Position numbers and translations under genes: made by a program. Of a DNA stretch of 64,000 nucleotides, positions 42,491 to 50,931 are shown piece by piece. The stretch is from the NCBI GenBank assembly GCA_035529075.1, contig DATKXK010000003.1:1-64000 (forward strand), given 5' to 3'. The DNA comes from Acidobacteriota bacterium. GTDB taxonomy: Bacteria; Zixibacteria; MSB-5A5; GN15; FEB-12. Below the pieces are notes generated by a model. It was given only the letters and a program-made list of their open reading frames with translations. It made no database searches and was not told where the DNA came from. The first letter of the stretch is position 1. The number at the start of each line of letters is the position of its first letter.

Positions 42491-45013
42491 TCAGAACAAT
42501 TCCAGACTCACCTGCCCGTAAAATGACCGTTCGGGGGCCACAAAGTACGCCGCCCATCCGTCAACCTGCACGGGTGATCCCGGCTGGCGCCATGCCCAGT
42601 TCTCCGCGTACGAGGCGACGGCTTCATACTTCTCGTCGAACAGATTGTCCACCCGCACGTTCAGCTTCAGCGTCCCGAGCTGCAGAAACTCGCCCACACT
42701 CACCGATGCAGCCAGGGAGGACACGAATACCGGATCTATCGAGAAATCCTCGATATTCCAGAGGTCCGCATACTGGCGGCCGATCAACTTGCCGTGATAC
42801 GTCAGCCGCAACCGGCCCTTCTCATAGTCAGCCAGCACATTGGCCAGGTACTCCGGGAAGTTCGGCAGCTTCTTGTCCTTGCAGTTCACAGACTCGCTGA
42901 GCTTTACGGTATCACCCAAAATCGTGACTGAATCGACCCTATACTGGAGCAGATAGTCCTTGACGCGATTGTAGTTGAAGGCAAAGTTGCCGTTAACAAT
43001 CAACTCGTCCAGGAGCTTGACGACCCCCGTAAGTTCGACGCCGGAATGGTAGGACCCGTCGACGTTGATTGTCACGTCGCGGCCTTCCCTGGACCCGGCG
43101 TACTCCAGAATCTCGTTTTTGAAATCCATGAAGAAGAGGTTGACACCCAGGGCGTACCGGTCGGTGCGGTACCTGCCGCCCAGTTCAAAATCATACAGCC
43201 GTTCCGGTTTCGCCGTGACGTCACCGGAGGCCGCGTATATGACGCCGCCGGGGTACGTGCCGACCGAGTCGATCATCTCCAGGGACGGAAACGCGCCCGG
43301 CTTGTCGGCGTCGTAAATGTCATCGTCGGTAGGCGCCCGCGAGGAAACCGCGGCGTTGGCAAACAGGCTCAGGCGCTCGTCAACCGTGTAGACAAGCCCC
43401 GCCCTCGGAGAGAAAAAGAGCCAGTCGACGTCAAAGTCATAACCCGGGAACGGTCCCATGCGCGTCTGGTCCAGCGAGTACCGCTCGTACCGGACCTGTG
43501 CGGTGACCTGGGCAGCCAGTTCGTCCGTCAGCCGGTAATACTCCTGACCGTACAGGGAGGCCACGGCTTTCCTGCCCCCGTACAGGTAGTACCGGTGGCG
43601 CGGGCTTACGGCGCCGTCAATATGCTCGGCCCAGACGACCTCGCCCCAGTGGTCGGAATCATACAGGTAGAACGAACCTCCCAGCGCGTGCGACCCATGA
43701 TCATGCTGGAAGTCCAGGCGGGGGTTCCAGCCGTACTGGTTCTTGTAAACCCATTTCTGGCGAACCAGATCACCAGACGTCTGCCCGCCGGTCTGTGACG
43801 GGTCGATGCTGTACTCGATGTAATCCTGCCCCGGTTTGAACTGCTCGTAGTACCCTTTGCCCCGTATGTAGTACAGCGTGTTGGCCAGAACAACCTGCTC
43901 GGAAAGTTGGATAACGTTGTGCAACTGGTAGTGCGGCTGGTTGAAATTGTCGGTGGCGTTGCTGTACTCCAGCAGCTCGTAACCGGCAATCCCGGGGTTG
44001 GCCAGGCGGTTGTCGCGCAGGACATCGCGATCGACGCCGTAGTAGGCCAGGTGCGTGCGGATCGGCCCGCCGTACACGTGAAGTTCCGTCGTCATCCCGT
44101 GATCGAGCCGCCCCGCCGAAAGATAGTACGACCAGCCGTTATACCAGCTCTGCTCGCGGTAGCCGCTGGAGGACTGGCGCGAGAACCGTCCGTAAAACGC
44201 CCAGCGACCGTCAACCAGCCCGGTGGCGTATTCGACCGATTGTTTGGAGATCTGCCGGCCGAAGAACTTACCGCCGGACGTGAACTCCCCGTACCCGGTC
44301 CTTAACCGGGCGCCGCGCGTTTTGTCGAACACGCTCGAAACGATATTGATGGAACCACCGAACGAGGCGTCACCGTAAAGCGAGTTGCCGACCCCGCGCT
44401 GCACCTGAATGTCGGAGACGTTGGCGCCGAAATCCGGCAGATCGACGAAATACGTGGCCTGGTCTTCGGGGTCGTTCAGCGGCACGCCGTTGATATACGT
44501 CGTGACGCGTTTGTCATCGAAGCCACGGATCTTCAGGTAGCTGTAACCCAGCGGCGCGCCGCCGTCCGTGTACGCTAACAGGTTGGGCGTCGACGCGAGC
44601 AGAAGTGGGAACTCCGCGACCGTGTAATCGCGTTCGATCTCGGCGCGGGTGACGTTGTCAAAGGCAATGGCGTCGACTCCCGACTGCACGCGGTCGGCCG
44701 TGACCAGAATGCCGTCGATCTCATAGTACATCGTCTCCAGCATCACCACCGAGGGGACATCATCCGCTCGGAACTGGCGCGGTTTGTAGCCGATTGCGGA
44801 AAACGTCACGCGCGTCACGGTCTCGGGAACCTCCATGACGTACCGTCCGCGCTCGTCGGTCTGGCCCGCGACACCGCTCACATCGGTGACGACCGAAACG
44901 CCCACGAGCGCCTCGCCGTCCGGAGCGACAACCGTGCCGCTCAACTCGGCGCCGCCGGCCGAAGACAGGAGGCCGGCACAGAGCAGAGCCAGGATTACGA
45001 TGGTTTGTTTCAT
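42491..45013 (-). CDS. TonB-dependent receptor under TPP riboswitch control
   Basis: 840 residues. The signal peptide ends near SSAGGA. A CarboxypepD_reg-like domain (SGTVVAPDGEALVGVSVV) is followed by the plug (SYLKIRGFDDKRVTTYINGVPLND, SLYGDASFGGSINIVSS) and a 22-stranded barrel ending in the aromatic-rich strand FYGQVSLELF. The TPP aptamer 100 bases upstream indicates a thiamine-related ligand, as for thiamine-regulated outer-membrane receptors described in Bacteroidetes. The sodium symporter follows at once. GCGAGG lies before the start. Confidence 0.92.
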   Translation of the reverse strand: MKQTIVILALLCAGLLSSAGGAELSGTVVAPDGEALVGVSVVTDVSGVAGQTDERGRYVMEVPETVTRVTFSAIGYKPRQFRADDVPSVVMLETMYYEIDGILVTADRVQSGVDAIAFDNVTRAEIERDYTVAEFPLLLASTPNLLAYTDGGAPLGYSYLKIRGFDDKRVTTYINGVPLNDPEDQATYFVDLPDFGANVSDIQVQRGVGNSLYGDASFGGSINIVSSVFDKTRGARLRTGYGEFTSGGKFFGRQISKQSVEYATGLVDGRWAFYGRFSRQSSSGYREQSWYNGWSYYLSAGRLDHGMTTELHVYGGPIRTHLAYYGVDRDVLRDNRLANPGIAGYELLEYSNATDNFNQPHYQLHNVIQLSEQVVLANTLYYIRGKGYYEQFKPGQDYIEYSIDPSQTGGQTSGDLVRQKWVYKNQYGWNPRLDFQHDHGSHALGGSFYLYDSDHWGEVVWAEHIDGAVSPRHRYYLYGGRKAVASLYGQEYYRLTDELAAQVTAQVRYERYSLDQTRMGPFPGYDFDVDWLFFSPRAGLVYTVDERLSLFANAAVSSRAPTDDDIYDADKPGAFPSLEMIDSVGTYPGGVIYAASGDVTAKPERLYDFELGGRYRTDRYALGVNLFFMDFKNEILEYAGSREGRDVTINVDGSYHSGVELTGVVKLLDELIVNGNFAFNYNRVKDYLLQYRVDSVTILGDTVKLSESVNCKDKKLPNFPEYLANVLADYEKGRLRLTYHGKLIGRQYADLWNIEDFSIDPVFVSSLAASVSVGEFLQLGTLKLNVRVDNLFDEKYEAVASYAENWAWRQPGSPVQVDGWAAYFVAPERSFYGQVSLELF

Positions 45014-45112
45014 GACAGAAACCTCGCGTTAAACGGTTCATGTTTCGCAAGATTCCGTCCTGACGTGGTAGGTGAGCCCGGACTACTGGCTCGGGGGATG
45101 CGTCAGACATCT

Positions 45113-45192
45113 CCGTTTCCCTACGCCGGCACTACCCGGATCAGGTCTGGGGGTATAATCTCAGGCGGTGTTTATTACGCCACCCCCAACGG
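45113..45192 (-). promoter_or_regulatory. TPP (thiamine pyrophosphate) riboswitch
   Basis: On the minus strand the THI-box core is complete: GGGGGTG, then CTGAGA, ACCCCCAGACCTGATC, GGGTAGTGCCGGCGTAGGGA. The P1 ends CCGTT and AACGG pair (45188-45192 with 45113-45117). Downstream, GAGCC...GGGCTC could form the expression-platform hairpin before the receptor start at 45013. It represses when TPP is high. Confidence 0.93.
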
Positions 45193-45310
45193 AACTGCTG
45201 TCTCTACGACCACCAATTAGGCCGCCGGCCTCGGCCGGCGCAAGTGGTTTTTCGCGACCCCGGGCGTGCACTCGCTTCGCGCGGAGAGTCATCACGCGCG
45301 GCCCGAAAGG

Positions 45311-45778
45311 TCACTTTTCCCAGTCGAGCGGCCCTTCCTCGAACCGCCGCCTGCAGTTTGCGAGCACGTACGGCCACGCCTTCGAAAAGTACTCATAGTA
45401 CTTATCCGAGTCCTCGCCACTGCCGAAACCCTGCTGGCTCAGCTTGATCCGCGTGCGCCCCTCGCCGACCTCCTCAAACTGCACGATCACCCGGGTTTGC
45501 CCGCCGGTCTCCCTCAGGCGCGGAATCGAGGGCGGGGCGTTCCACGAGAACGAAAGCACCTCTTCCGGCAGGTAACTGAGCACTTTGCACCCCTCCGAGC
45601 CGCGTAAGCCCTGCGGCTCCGACGGTGCAAAGTAGAGTTCGAACGGTCCGCCGATCTCCAGCCTGACGTCGGCCTGCGGGGCAAAGAACGTAACCACCCC
45701 TTCAACCGTCGTCCAGGCCCGCCAGACCTCGTCAACCGAACCTGCGACCGTGGTTTCAACCTGAATGATGCGATCCAT
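45311..45778 (-). CDS. AHSA1/SRPBCC-domain protein
   Basis: 155 residues from the ATG at 45778. The Bet v1-like/AHSA1 pattern is clear: VAGSVDEVWRAWTTVEGVVTFF, IGGPFELYF, TRVIVQFEEVGEGRTRIKLSQQGFG and the C-terminal WPYVLANCRRRFEE helix. The family binds hydrophobic ligands or acts as stress proteins; a role here is unknown. It follows the PC4-type gene by 80 bases in the same direction. The terminal Trp of the family helix is present. Confidence 0.85.
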   Translation of the reverse strand: MDRIIQVETTVAGSVDEVWRAWTTVEGVVTFFAPQADVRLEIGGPFELYFAPSEPQGLRGSEGCKVLSYLPEEVLSFSWNAPPSIPRLRETGGQTRVIVQFEEVGEGRTRIKLSQQGFGSGEDSDKYYEYFSKAWPYVLANCRRRFEEGPLDWEK

Positions 45779-45858
45779 GGTGGCCTCCCGCGCGATTGCA
45801 AGGGCCGCGGTCACACCGCCCGGCCGGGGCCGATCAGGGCGAACCCCGAACGGCCGGA

Positions 45859-46059
45859 CTAGTCGTTCTGGATATCCTGAAGGGCTTTGAGCACTTCCGC
45901 AAGCTGGTCGCGGCGGAACGTCACTCCCTTCTTCGTCGGCAGCCACTCGTTTTCTTTAGAGAGAAAGTATATCCTCAGCGAGACCAGTTGACGCCCCTTG
46001 TACTCGGAGTCCTCGATGACAAGCCGTTCCGTTTCCGAACGTTCCAATTCAAACCGCAT
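45859..46059 (-). CDS. PC4/YdbC-type ssDNA-binding transcription cofactor
   Basis: 66 residues from the ATG at 46059. It matches the p15/PC4 family: RFELERSETERLVIEDSEYKG, LVSLRIYFLSKENEWLPTKKGVTF as curved beta-strands, and the final helix LAEVLKALQDIQND. Bacterial members (YdbC) bind single-stranded nucleic acid as dimers. It follows the adenosine-specific kinase by 54 bases on the same strand. Confidence 0.9.
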   Translation of the reverse strand: MRFELERSETERLVIEDSEYKGRQLVSLRIYFLSKENEWLPTKKGVTFRRDQLAEVLKALQDIQND

Positions 46060-46113
46060 AGTCAAATATCCTTGTCAGATGTCCGGCCCGGCCCTGCGGG
46101 CCGAGTCGGCCGC

Positions 46114-46614
46114 TTACCTCTTGTAGCCTATAGTCCTGAGAAACCTGACCCGTTCTTCTCGATCCTCGTCGGTCTCGACGCCGAGCGGCGAGTCGCCGTC
46201 GATCACCGTCAACACGCCGCGCCCCTGCCCGACGGCCGCAACAACGACCTGCAGCGGGTTCGCCGTCGCGCAGTAGACGTGGCAAACTTCGTCAACGTTC
46301 TTTATCCGGTTGAGCACGTTGATCGGGAAACCGTCCTTGAGGTAGACAAAGAAGATATGGCCGCAGCCGACGTCGAACGCCGCTTTCTGGGCCAGGGCGA
46401 TCATATCGTCATTGTTGCCGTCGATACGCACCAGCCGCGCCTGCGACGCCTCGCAGAAGGCAATCCCGAACTGGAGCGTCGGCGAGGACGACACCAGCGC
46501 CTCGTACAGGTCCTCAACCGTCTTGATAAAGTGCGACTGGCCGAAGATGACGTTGGTCCCCTTCGGCACGTCGACTTTCACAACGTGCGTCCTGAACGGT
46601 GAATCAGTCGTCAT
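46114..46614 (-). CDS. Adenosine-specific kinase family protein
   Basis: 166 residues matching the archaeal/bacterial adenosine-specific kinase family over its full length: [77 protein letters not shown] and the end [11 protein letters not shown]. Despite the name, activity is poorly tested. Its ATG overlaps the end of the secreted-protein gene by 11 bases, so they are co-translated. The family is more common in archaea and thermophiles. Confidence 0.92.
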   Translation of the reverse strand: MTTDSPFRTHVVKVDVPKGTNVIFGQSHFIKTVEDLYEALVSSSPTLQFGIAFCEASQARLVRIDGNNDDMIALAQKAAFDVGCGHIFFVYLKDGFPINVLNRIKNVDEVCHVYCATANPLQVVVAAVGQGRGVLTVIDGDSPLGVETDEDREERVRFLRTIGYKR

Positions 46615-47422
46615 CAGTAACCTCGAATATCTCGTCGCTGATATCAGCGTTAACGGTAGGATTCCGATAGTACTCCGTTCCGGCGAACTTCACTCCGAAA
46701 AAGAAGGCCGCTTTGCCTTCACCCTCGATATCGAACCTCCTGGGCAGCCAGAAGCCATCCGGTGTGGGCCCGTAGACGACGGACATGTTCAATTGCTTGA
46801 GCTTGAACATGGTCTTCTTCACCAGCTTGGCGGGTGAAAAGTCGACCCGCACGAGGTGAAACGAGTCCGCCTCCACGAAAAAATCGCCGTTTATCTGTTC
46901 GGCCCCCTCGACTTTCGCGGTCACCGTAAAACGGTGACATACGTACGATTCAATCTCTTCCGTATTGATGCCCTGGTAGACAATCTCGTACTGGTCGCGG
47001 TTCTCCGGATAGAACGGCGCCAGCATGGGGAACGAGATGTCACGAGCCTTGCGCTTGCGCTTCTTCTCTTTCCGCTTGGCGGCCTCTTTCGCCAGGTCCT
47101 TCGAATCCTGCGCCCGGCCGTCCTTGTAGTAGGCAAAGTACTCCTCGTGATACCAGGCCGTATCCTCGAGGTACCTTATATACACGCGCTTGTCAAAGCG
47201 GACCTTTTCCACAAACTCGCCGTTCTCTTCCTCCTCTCCTTCCAGGTACTCCGCCTCAAGGACGACGTTGTCCAGGGCAGCCGCCTGCTGCCGTTCAACC
47301 GCCAGCATGCGCTCGATAATGGCTTCGGGATCGATACCGGTGGTTTCCGCTTGAGCCAGGACAGCCGGCGCCGCCGAAAGAAGTACGGAGCCGAGAAACA
47401 ACGCTGCTATCAGTCGTTTCAT
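46604..47422 (-). CDS. Secreted protein, possibly LolA/LolB-like fold
   Basis: 272 residues with a signal peptide ending near VLAQA. It is predominantly beta with a very basic segment ([16 protein letters not shown]) near 115-130. The region [11 protein letters not shown] to [15 protein letters not shown] resembles outer-membrane lipoprotein-sorting proteins (VERS/LolA-like half-barrels), but no full match was made. It overlaps the HEAT-cyclophilin gene by ATGA and the adenosine-specific kinase by 11 bases, so all three are tightly coupled. Function unknown. Confidence 0.65.
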   Translation of the reverse strand: MKRLIAALFLGSVLLSAAPAVLAQAETTGIDPEAIIERMLAVERQQAAALDNVVLEAEYLEGEEEENGEFVEKVRFDKRVYIRYLEDTAWYHEEYFAYYKDGRAQDSKDLAKEAAKRKEKKRKRKARDISFPMLAPFYPENRDQYEIVYQGINTEEIESYVCHRFTVTAKVEGAEQINGDFFVEADSFHLVRVDFSPAKLVKKTMFKLKQLNMSVVYGPTPDGFWLPRRFDIEGEGKAAFFFGVKFAGTEYYRNPTVNADISDEIFEVTDDD

Positions 47423-49419
47423 AATTGCCCTTCCTTGATTTCAATGCCTTCAATTACGTCGCCGACGACGAGACGGTCGACAACGTCCATGCCCTCGAGC
47501 ACTTGTCCCAGAACGGTGTAGCGAGCCTCAAGACGCGGCTGCGGCGAGAAAGTAATGAAGAATTGAGACCCCCCGGTATCCTTCCCGGACGTCGCCATAC
47601 CTACCGTCCCGCGCCTGTATGGTTCGTCGGAGTACTCGCAACGGACCAGGTACGGCGGTCCGCCCCAGCCGTCGCCACGCGGATCTCCCCCCTGCGCCAC
47701 GAAATTCGGGATGACCCGGTGAAAACTCAGGCCGTCGTAAAACCCGGACTTGGCGAGGTCGATGAAGTTCAGCACCGAGAGCGGCGCCACGTCGAAATAG
47801 AGCTCAAATTCGAACACCCCCTGCGACGTTTTCATCACCGCGTAGGGATTCACACGGTAATCCTCGATGGCGCTCTCGATCTCCCGCTTCGAGATTCGCG
47901 TTCGGGCGGGCGGCACCATGCGCCAGCGGTCTTCTTTCAGGTACGTCTGGTAGGTTTCGGCGGCGTCTTTCCGCACCGCGTAATCGGGATCGAGCAGTCC
48001 CGCGATAAGTATCTCCATGGCTGCGGTATCCGGCCGGGCTTCACTCAAACGCGGAGCCACGGCTGCCAGCACAGCCCGGCGGACATCGAGGTCCTCTTCT
48101 TCTCCCCGCGATATCATCTCCCGCAACACCGGCAGGTAGGACAGGAGTTCTCGCGACCCGACCTCGTTCACGGCCAGGGTCACGACCGTGTAATCCGGGT
48201 CGTTCAGCGCCTTGTCTATATAGAACCGCACGTTAGCCGTATCCAGAGTCATCAGAACCTGCAACGCCGCACCCCGGACCATGGGGTCTTCGTCGCCGAA
48301 CAGGATCGCCAGTCGCGGCACCACTCCGGGGTGCTCCACCAGCCCGTAGGCCTCCGCACAGGCCGCCCGCACCCGGGGACCCGGGGCTTCGTTCAATAAC
48401 GAGTCAATCAGGTTCACCGCCCGATCCTTGCGCACCGCCGCCTGGTATTTAACTACGGCCGCGACCACGTTGCTCGAGGAGCTGGAGTCAAGCCCGGCTG
48501 TCACCGCGTCGATGCCCTTGTCGCTGGAGCACCGGCGCAGGCCGTCGACCAGGGCCAGCACCAGCTTCTCGTCGGACTCCCTGGCCAGCCGGTCAGCAAG
48601 TTTGCCGGCCGCCCACGGTGTCCCTTTCATGCTCAACCCCTCTATCGCCTGAGCCACGACTCGCGGGTCATCGTCGTTGATGGCTATAGCAAGATAATGC
48701 TCGGCCTTCTCTGCCGTCGAACTGCTCAGCCCGAGAAGGGCCAGCGAACGGACAAAGGGATCGCTGTCGGCGAGAAAGTCGATGAAGATGTCGGTGGCCT
48801 CGTCGATGCCCAGCCAGGCCAGCGCGTACAAAGCCGCCAGGCGCACGGCCGGATCCTGCTCTTGTTGTAATAGCGCGATGACTTCGCCCGCTTGAGATCT
48901 TGCTCCGGCATGAAAAAGAGCAAAACAGGCCGCCTCGCGCACGTCCGGCGAGGGATGCGTCAGGTACCCGGCCAGGGTGCCGGAAACATCCGTCATGCTG
49001 CTGTCGGACAGTCGACCGGCCGCCTCGACCGCCCTGGCGGTCACCGCCGAGGGCAGGTCCAGGGCGGCATCCAACAGCGGCACGGCGTACTGCTTCTGTC
49101 CGGTCAGGCCAAGCCCGAATGCCGCGGTCGACGCCACGCCGATCGAGGGATCGTTCAGCAGCACCATGAGATACTGACCGGCACGGCTGCCGCCGATGCG
49201 CCCGATCGCCAGCGCCGCCCGCGCCCGAATCTCGGGCGAGTCGCTGTCAAGGTATGCCGTCAGCCTGTCATCCAGCTGCCGCTGGTCTTCCCGGTGAATG
49301 ATCTCGGCAAGCTTCTCAGCCGTAGTTCTTTCCCGAAGCGTGTCGTAAAGAAAATACGCCAGCCCCGCAAACAAAAGGACCGCCACGAAGGCGGCGATTC
49401 TCCGAAGGTTTTCAGCCAT
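47419..49419 (-). CDS. HEAT-repeat protein with C-terminal cyclophilin (peptidyl-prolyl isomerase)
   Basis: About 666 residues from the ATG at 49419; a GTG at 49428 is also possible. A signal-anchor helix (about 5-27) would place the rest in the periplasm. HEAT/PBS-type repeats fill about 45-490 (DSDSPEIRARAALAIGRIGG, HPSPDVREAACFALFHAG, ADSDPFVRSLALLGLSS, LDPDYAVRKDAAETYQ). The last 155 residues are a cyclophilin: FELYFDVAPLSVLNFIDLA, GLSFHRVIPNFVAQGGDPRG, GTVGMATSGKDTGGSQFFIT. The active-site Arg in FHRVI and QGGDP is present. It probably folds or escorts exported proteins (inference). Confidence 0.88.
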   Translation of the reverse strand: MAENLRRIAAFVAVLLFAGLAYFLYDTLRERTTAEKLAEIIHREDQRQLDDRLTAYLDSDSPEIRARAALAIGRIGGSRAGQYLMVLLNDPSIGVASTAAFGLGLTGQKQYAVPLLDAALDLPSAVTARAVEAAGRLSDSSMTDVSGTLAGYLTHPSPDVREAACFALFHAGARSQAGEVIALLQQEQDPAVRLAALYALAWLGIDEATDIFIDFLADSDPFVRSLALLGLSSSTAEKAEHYLAIAINDDDPRVVAQAIEGLSMKGTPWAAGKLADRLARESDEKLVLALVDGLRRCSSDKGIDAVTAGLDSSSSSNVVAAVVKYQAAVRKDRAVNLIDSLLNEAPGPRVRAACAEAYGLVEHPGVVPRLAILFGDEDPMVRGAALQVLMTLDTANVRFYIDKALNDPDYTVVTLAVNEVGSRELLSYLPVLREMISRGEEEDLDVRRAVLAAVAPRLSEARPDTAAMEILIAGLLDPDYAVRKDAAETYQTYLKEDRWRMVPPARTRISKREIESAIEDYRVNPYAVMKTSQGVFEFELYFDVAPLSVLNFIDLAKSGFYDGLSFHRVIPNFVAQGGDPRGDGWGGPPYLVRCEYSDEPYRRGTVGMATSGKDTGGSQFFITFSPQPRLEARYTVLGQVLEGMDVVDRLVVGDVIEGIEIKEGQL

Positions 49420-49504
49420 AATAGTCACAAAATCTATACCGGCACTATACGGGCGTCAACGTTTTTCCTGAGGCCGGCCGGCGGCCGGGACCTCGGGCAC
49501 AGCC

Positions 49505-49533
49505 AAAAAAAACCCCCGGTGGTCAGCCGGGGG
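49505..49533 (-). terminator. Rho-independent terminator, second of a pair
   Basis: CCCCCGG/CCGGGGG stem followed by eight T residues on the minus strand. It lies 280 bases beyond the HmuY terminator and just before the HEAT-cyclophilin gene. Confidence 0.85.
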
Positions 49534-49783
49534 ATGGTCTAACATAACCGACGCAGTCAGCTATGCGATATGTCACTGACGACACAAGCAAACCCCGTGC
49601 CCTCCGGGCACCGATCCGTAACCATAACCGGTTGCCGTACAAGGAATTGAAATCAGCCGTGCGCCGGCCCCTGCGCCCCATCCGGTGCTGTGCAATCATG
49701 TTCAACTTTTGAACAGGGCTTTGCCGGAGCTTTCGCCGGACCAACCACCGCAACGGCTTGCAGAACCGGCCGCAAGCGGCTAC
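49534..49783. other. Region between two terminators; possible small RNA
   Basis: 250 bases without a credible protein gene; the open frame of 76 codons on the minus strand is very Arg-rich and lacks a family. Because a terminator follows on each side, a separate minus-strand transcript ending at 49505 is possible. No known RNA class was recognised. Confidence 0.25.
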
Positions 49784-49813
49784 AAAAAAACCCCCGCCCG
49801 TGACGGGCAGGGG
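49784..49813 (-). terminator. Rho-independent terminator after the HmuY-like gene
   Basis: CCCCCGCCCG/CGGGCAGGGG stem (one mismatch-type position) followed by seven T residues on the minus strand, 24 bases after the HmuY-like stop. Confidence 0.88.
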
Positions 49814-49836
49814 TTCTCAAAAGCTCTCCGGAAGCG

Positions 49837-50895
49837 CTACAGCGCCTTCCAGATGAACGTGTAGTTGGCGCTGACCGGCAGGCCGGACTTGTTCGCGTAG
49901 TAACTGTCAATCCTCAGTTTGTAAACCTTGCCGGCCGTCTTCACGAGATAGACGTGCGACTTTGAGGTCAACTGGTGGTTCTCATCGTTGTAGTTGTACC
50001 AATCGGTCAGGGCCGAACTCGGGATGTCAGGGAACATGGGAGCATTCGGCTGCATCGTGAAGACGTCTATGTCAGTCGAATCAGCAAGCTCGCCTCCGGC
50101 CGGAAAGGCCTTGCAGGCACCGGTTCCGTTCGGGCCGCTGTTCTGGGAACAGTCGTACGAGGCAAAGGCTATGTCCCAGTCCGGCGAATCAGCCGGGTCA
50201 GCCGGGTACACCTGCTGGCCGGTGGAAAAATCGAAGTACCCCACGCTGTCGCCCACGTCGACCATGGCCTTTACAGCCGTACCGTCGAGTTCCTTGAGGT
50301 CTGCCACCGTCTGGTAGAGGTAGGTGATGTACACTTCTCCCATGGTCGGGGGCCTGTCTGCATCAGGCATCGAATCCACCCGGAACTTGAGGTAGTTGTG
50401 CCCGCCGGCGTCCACCATCGAATACACGTACTGGTTGGCGGTCACCACGTGATTTATGGTATCATAGCTGTACCAGTTGTCAATGAAGTAGTCAATGGCG
50501 TCGTTGACCCATGTCACGCCGGCCGTGTCGGCCAGGGTAACGGCGGCAAAGTCGACCACGCCGAGGTCGGCGCCGACGGCATCCCCGCCGACGATGGTAG
50601 ACGCTCCACCGTCAAGCTTAATTACTTCACGCCGGAACGCAATGTCCCAGTCGCTGCCCGCGGCTTTGGCCGCGCTGCCGGAGATGGTGTCCCTTGACTC
50701 AAACGAGAAGTGCGCGAAATCAGCGTAGCTGGTGGCATCAACACTCGTGCGCCAGAAGCCGCCGCTCTCGTCCCAGGTTGTTGTGGTTGTGTTCTGCGGC
50801 AGCCCGCTCGAGGTTGGATTGGCCTCGTCGTCCGAGCAGCCCACGGTGGCCAGCAGCAACGCCGCCATCGTCAGAATTAACAGGAAGGGCTTCAT
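49837..50895 (-). CDS. HmuY-like heme-binding lipoprotein with two tandem domains
   Basis: 352 residues from the ATG at 50895. The lipobox LLATVGC (about Cys19) marks a lipoprotein. HmuY-type motifs occur twice: WDIAFRREVIKLDGG...WYSYDTINHVV..YVYSMVDAGGHNYLKF near 80-190 and WDIAFASYDC...WYNYNDENHQL..HVYLVKTAGKVYKLRIDSYY near 235-345. Usual HmuY has one domain, so this is a tandem duplication. HmuY is a hemophore that hands heme to a TonB receptor; the receptor gene lies 36 bases upstream. Axial heme ligands are not obvious, so heme as ligand is an inference. Confidence 0.82.
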   Translation of the reverse strand: MKPFLLILTMAALLLATVGCSDDEANPTSSGLPQNTTTTTWDESGGFWRTSVDATSYADFAHFSFESRDTISGSAAKAAGSDWDIAFRREVIKLDGGASTIVGGDAVGADLGVVDFAAVTLADTAGVTWVNDAIDYFIDNWYSYDTINHVVTANQYVYSMVDAGGHNYLKFRVDSMPDADRPPTMGEVYITYLYQTVADLKELDGTAVKAMVDVGDSVGYFDFSTGQQVYPADPADSPDWDIAFASYDCSQNSGPNGTGACKAFPAGGELADSTDIDVFTMQPNAPMFPDIPSSALTDWYNYNDENHQLTSKSHVYLVKTAGKVYKLRIDSYYANKSGLPVSANYTFIWKAL

Positions 50896-50931
50896 GATAC
50901 AGTACTCCTTTAGGATTGAAACCACGTCAGG

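Noticed and set aside
49523-49753. Arg-rich ORF of 76 codons between terminators
   Set aside because: Composition is atypical, it overlaps a terminator stem and has no ribosome site.
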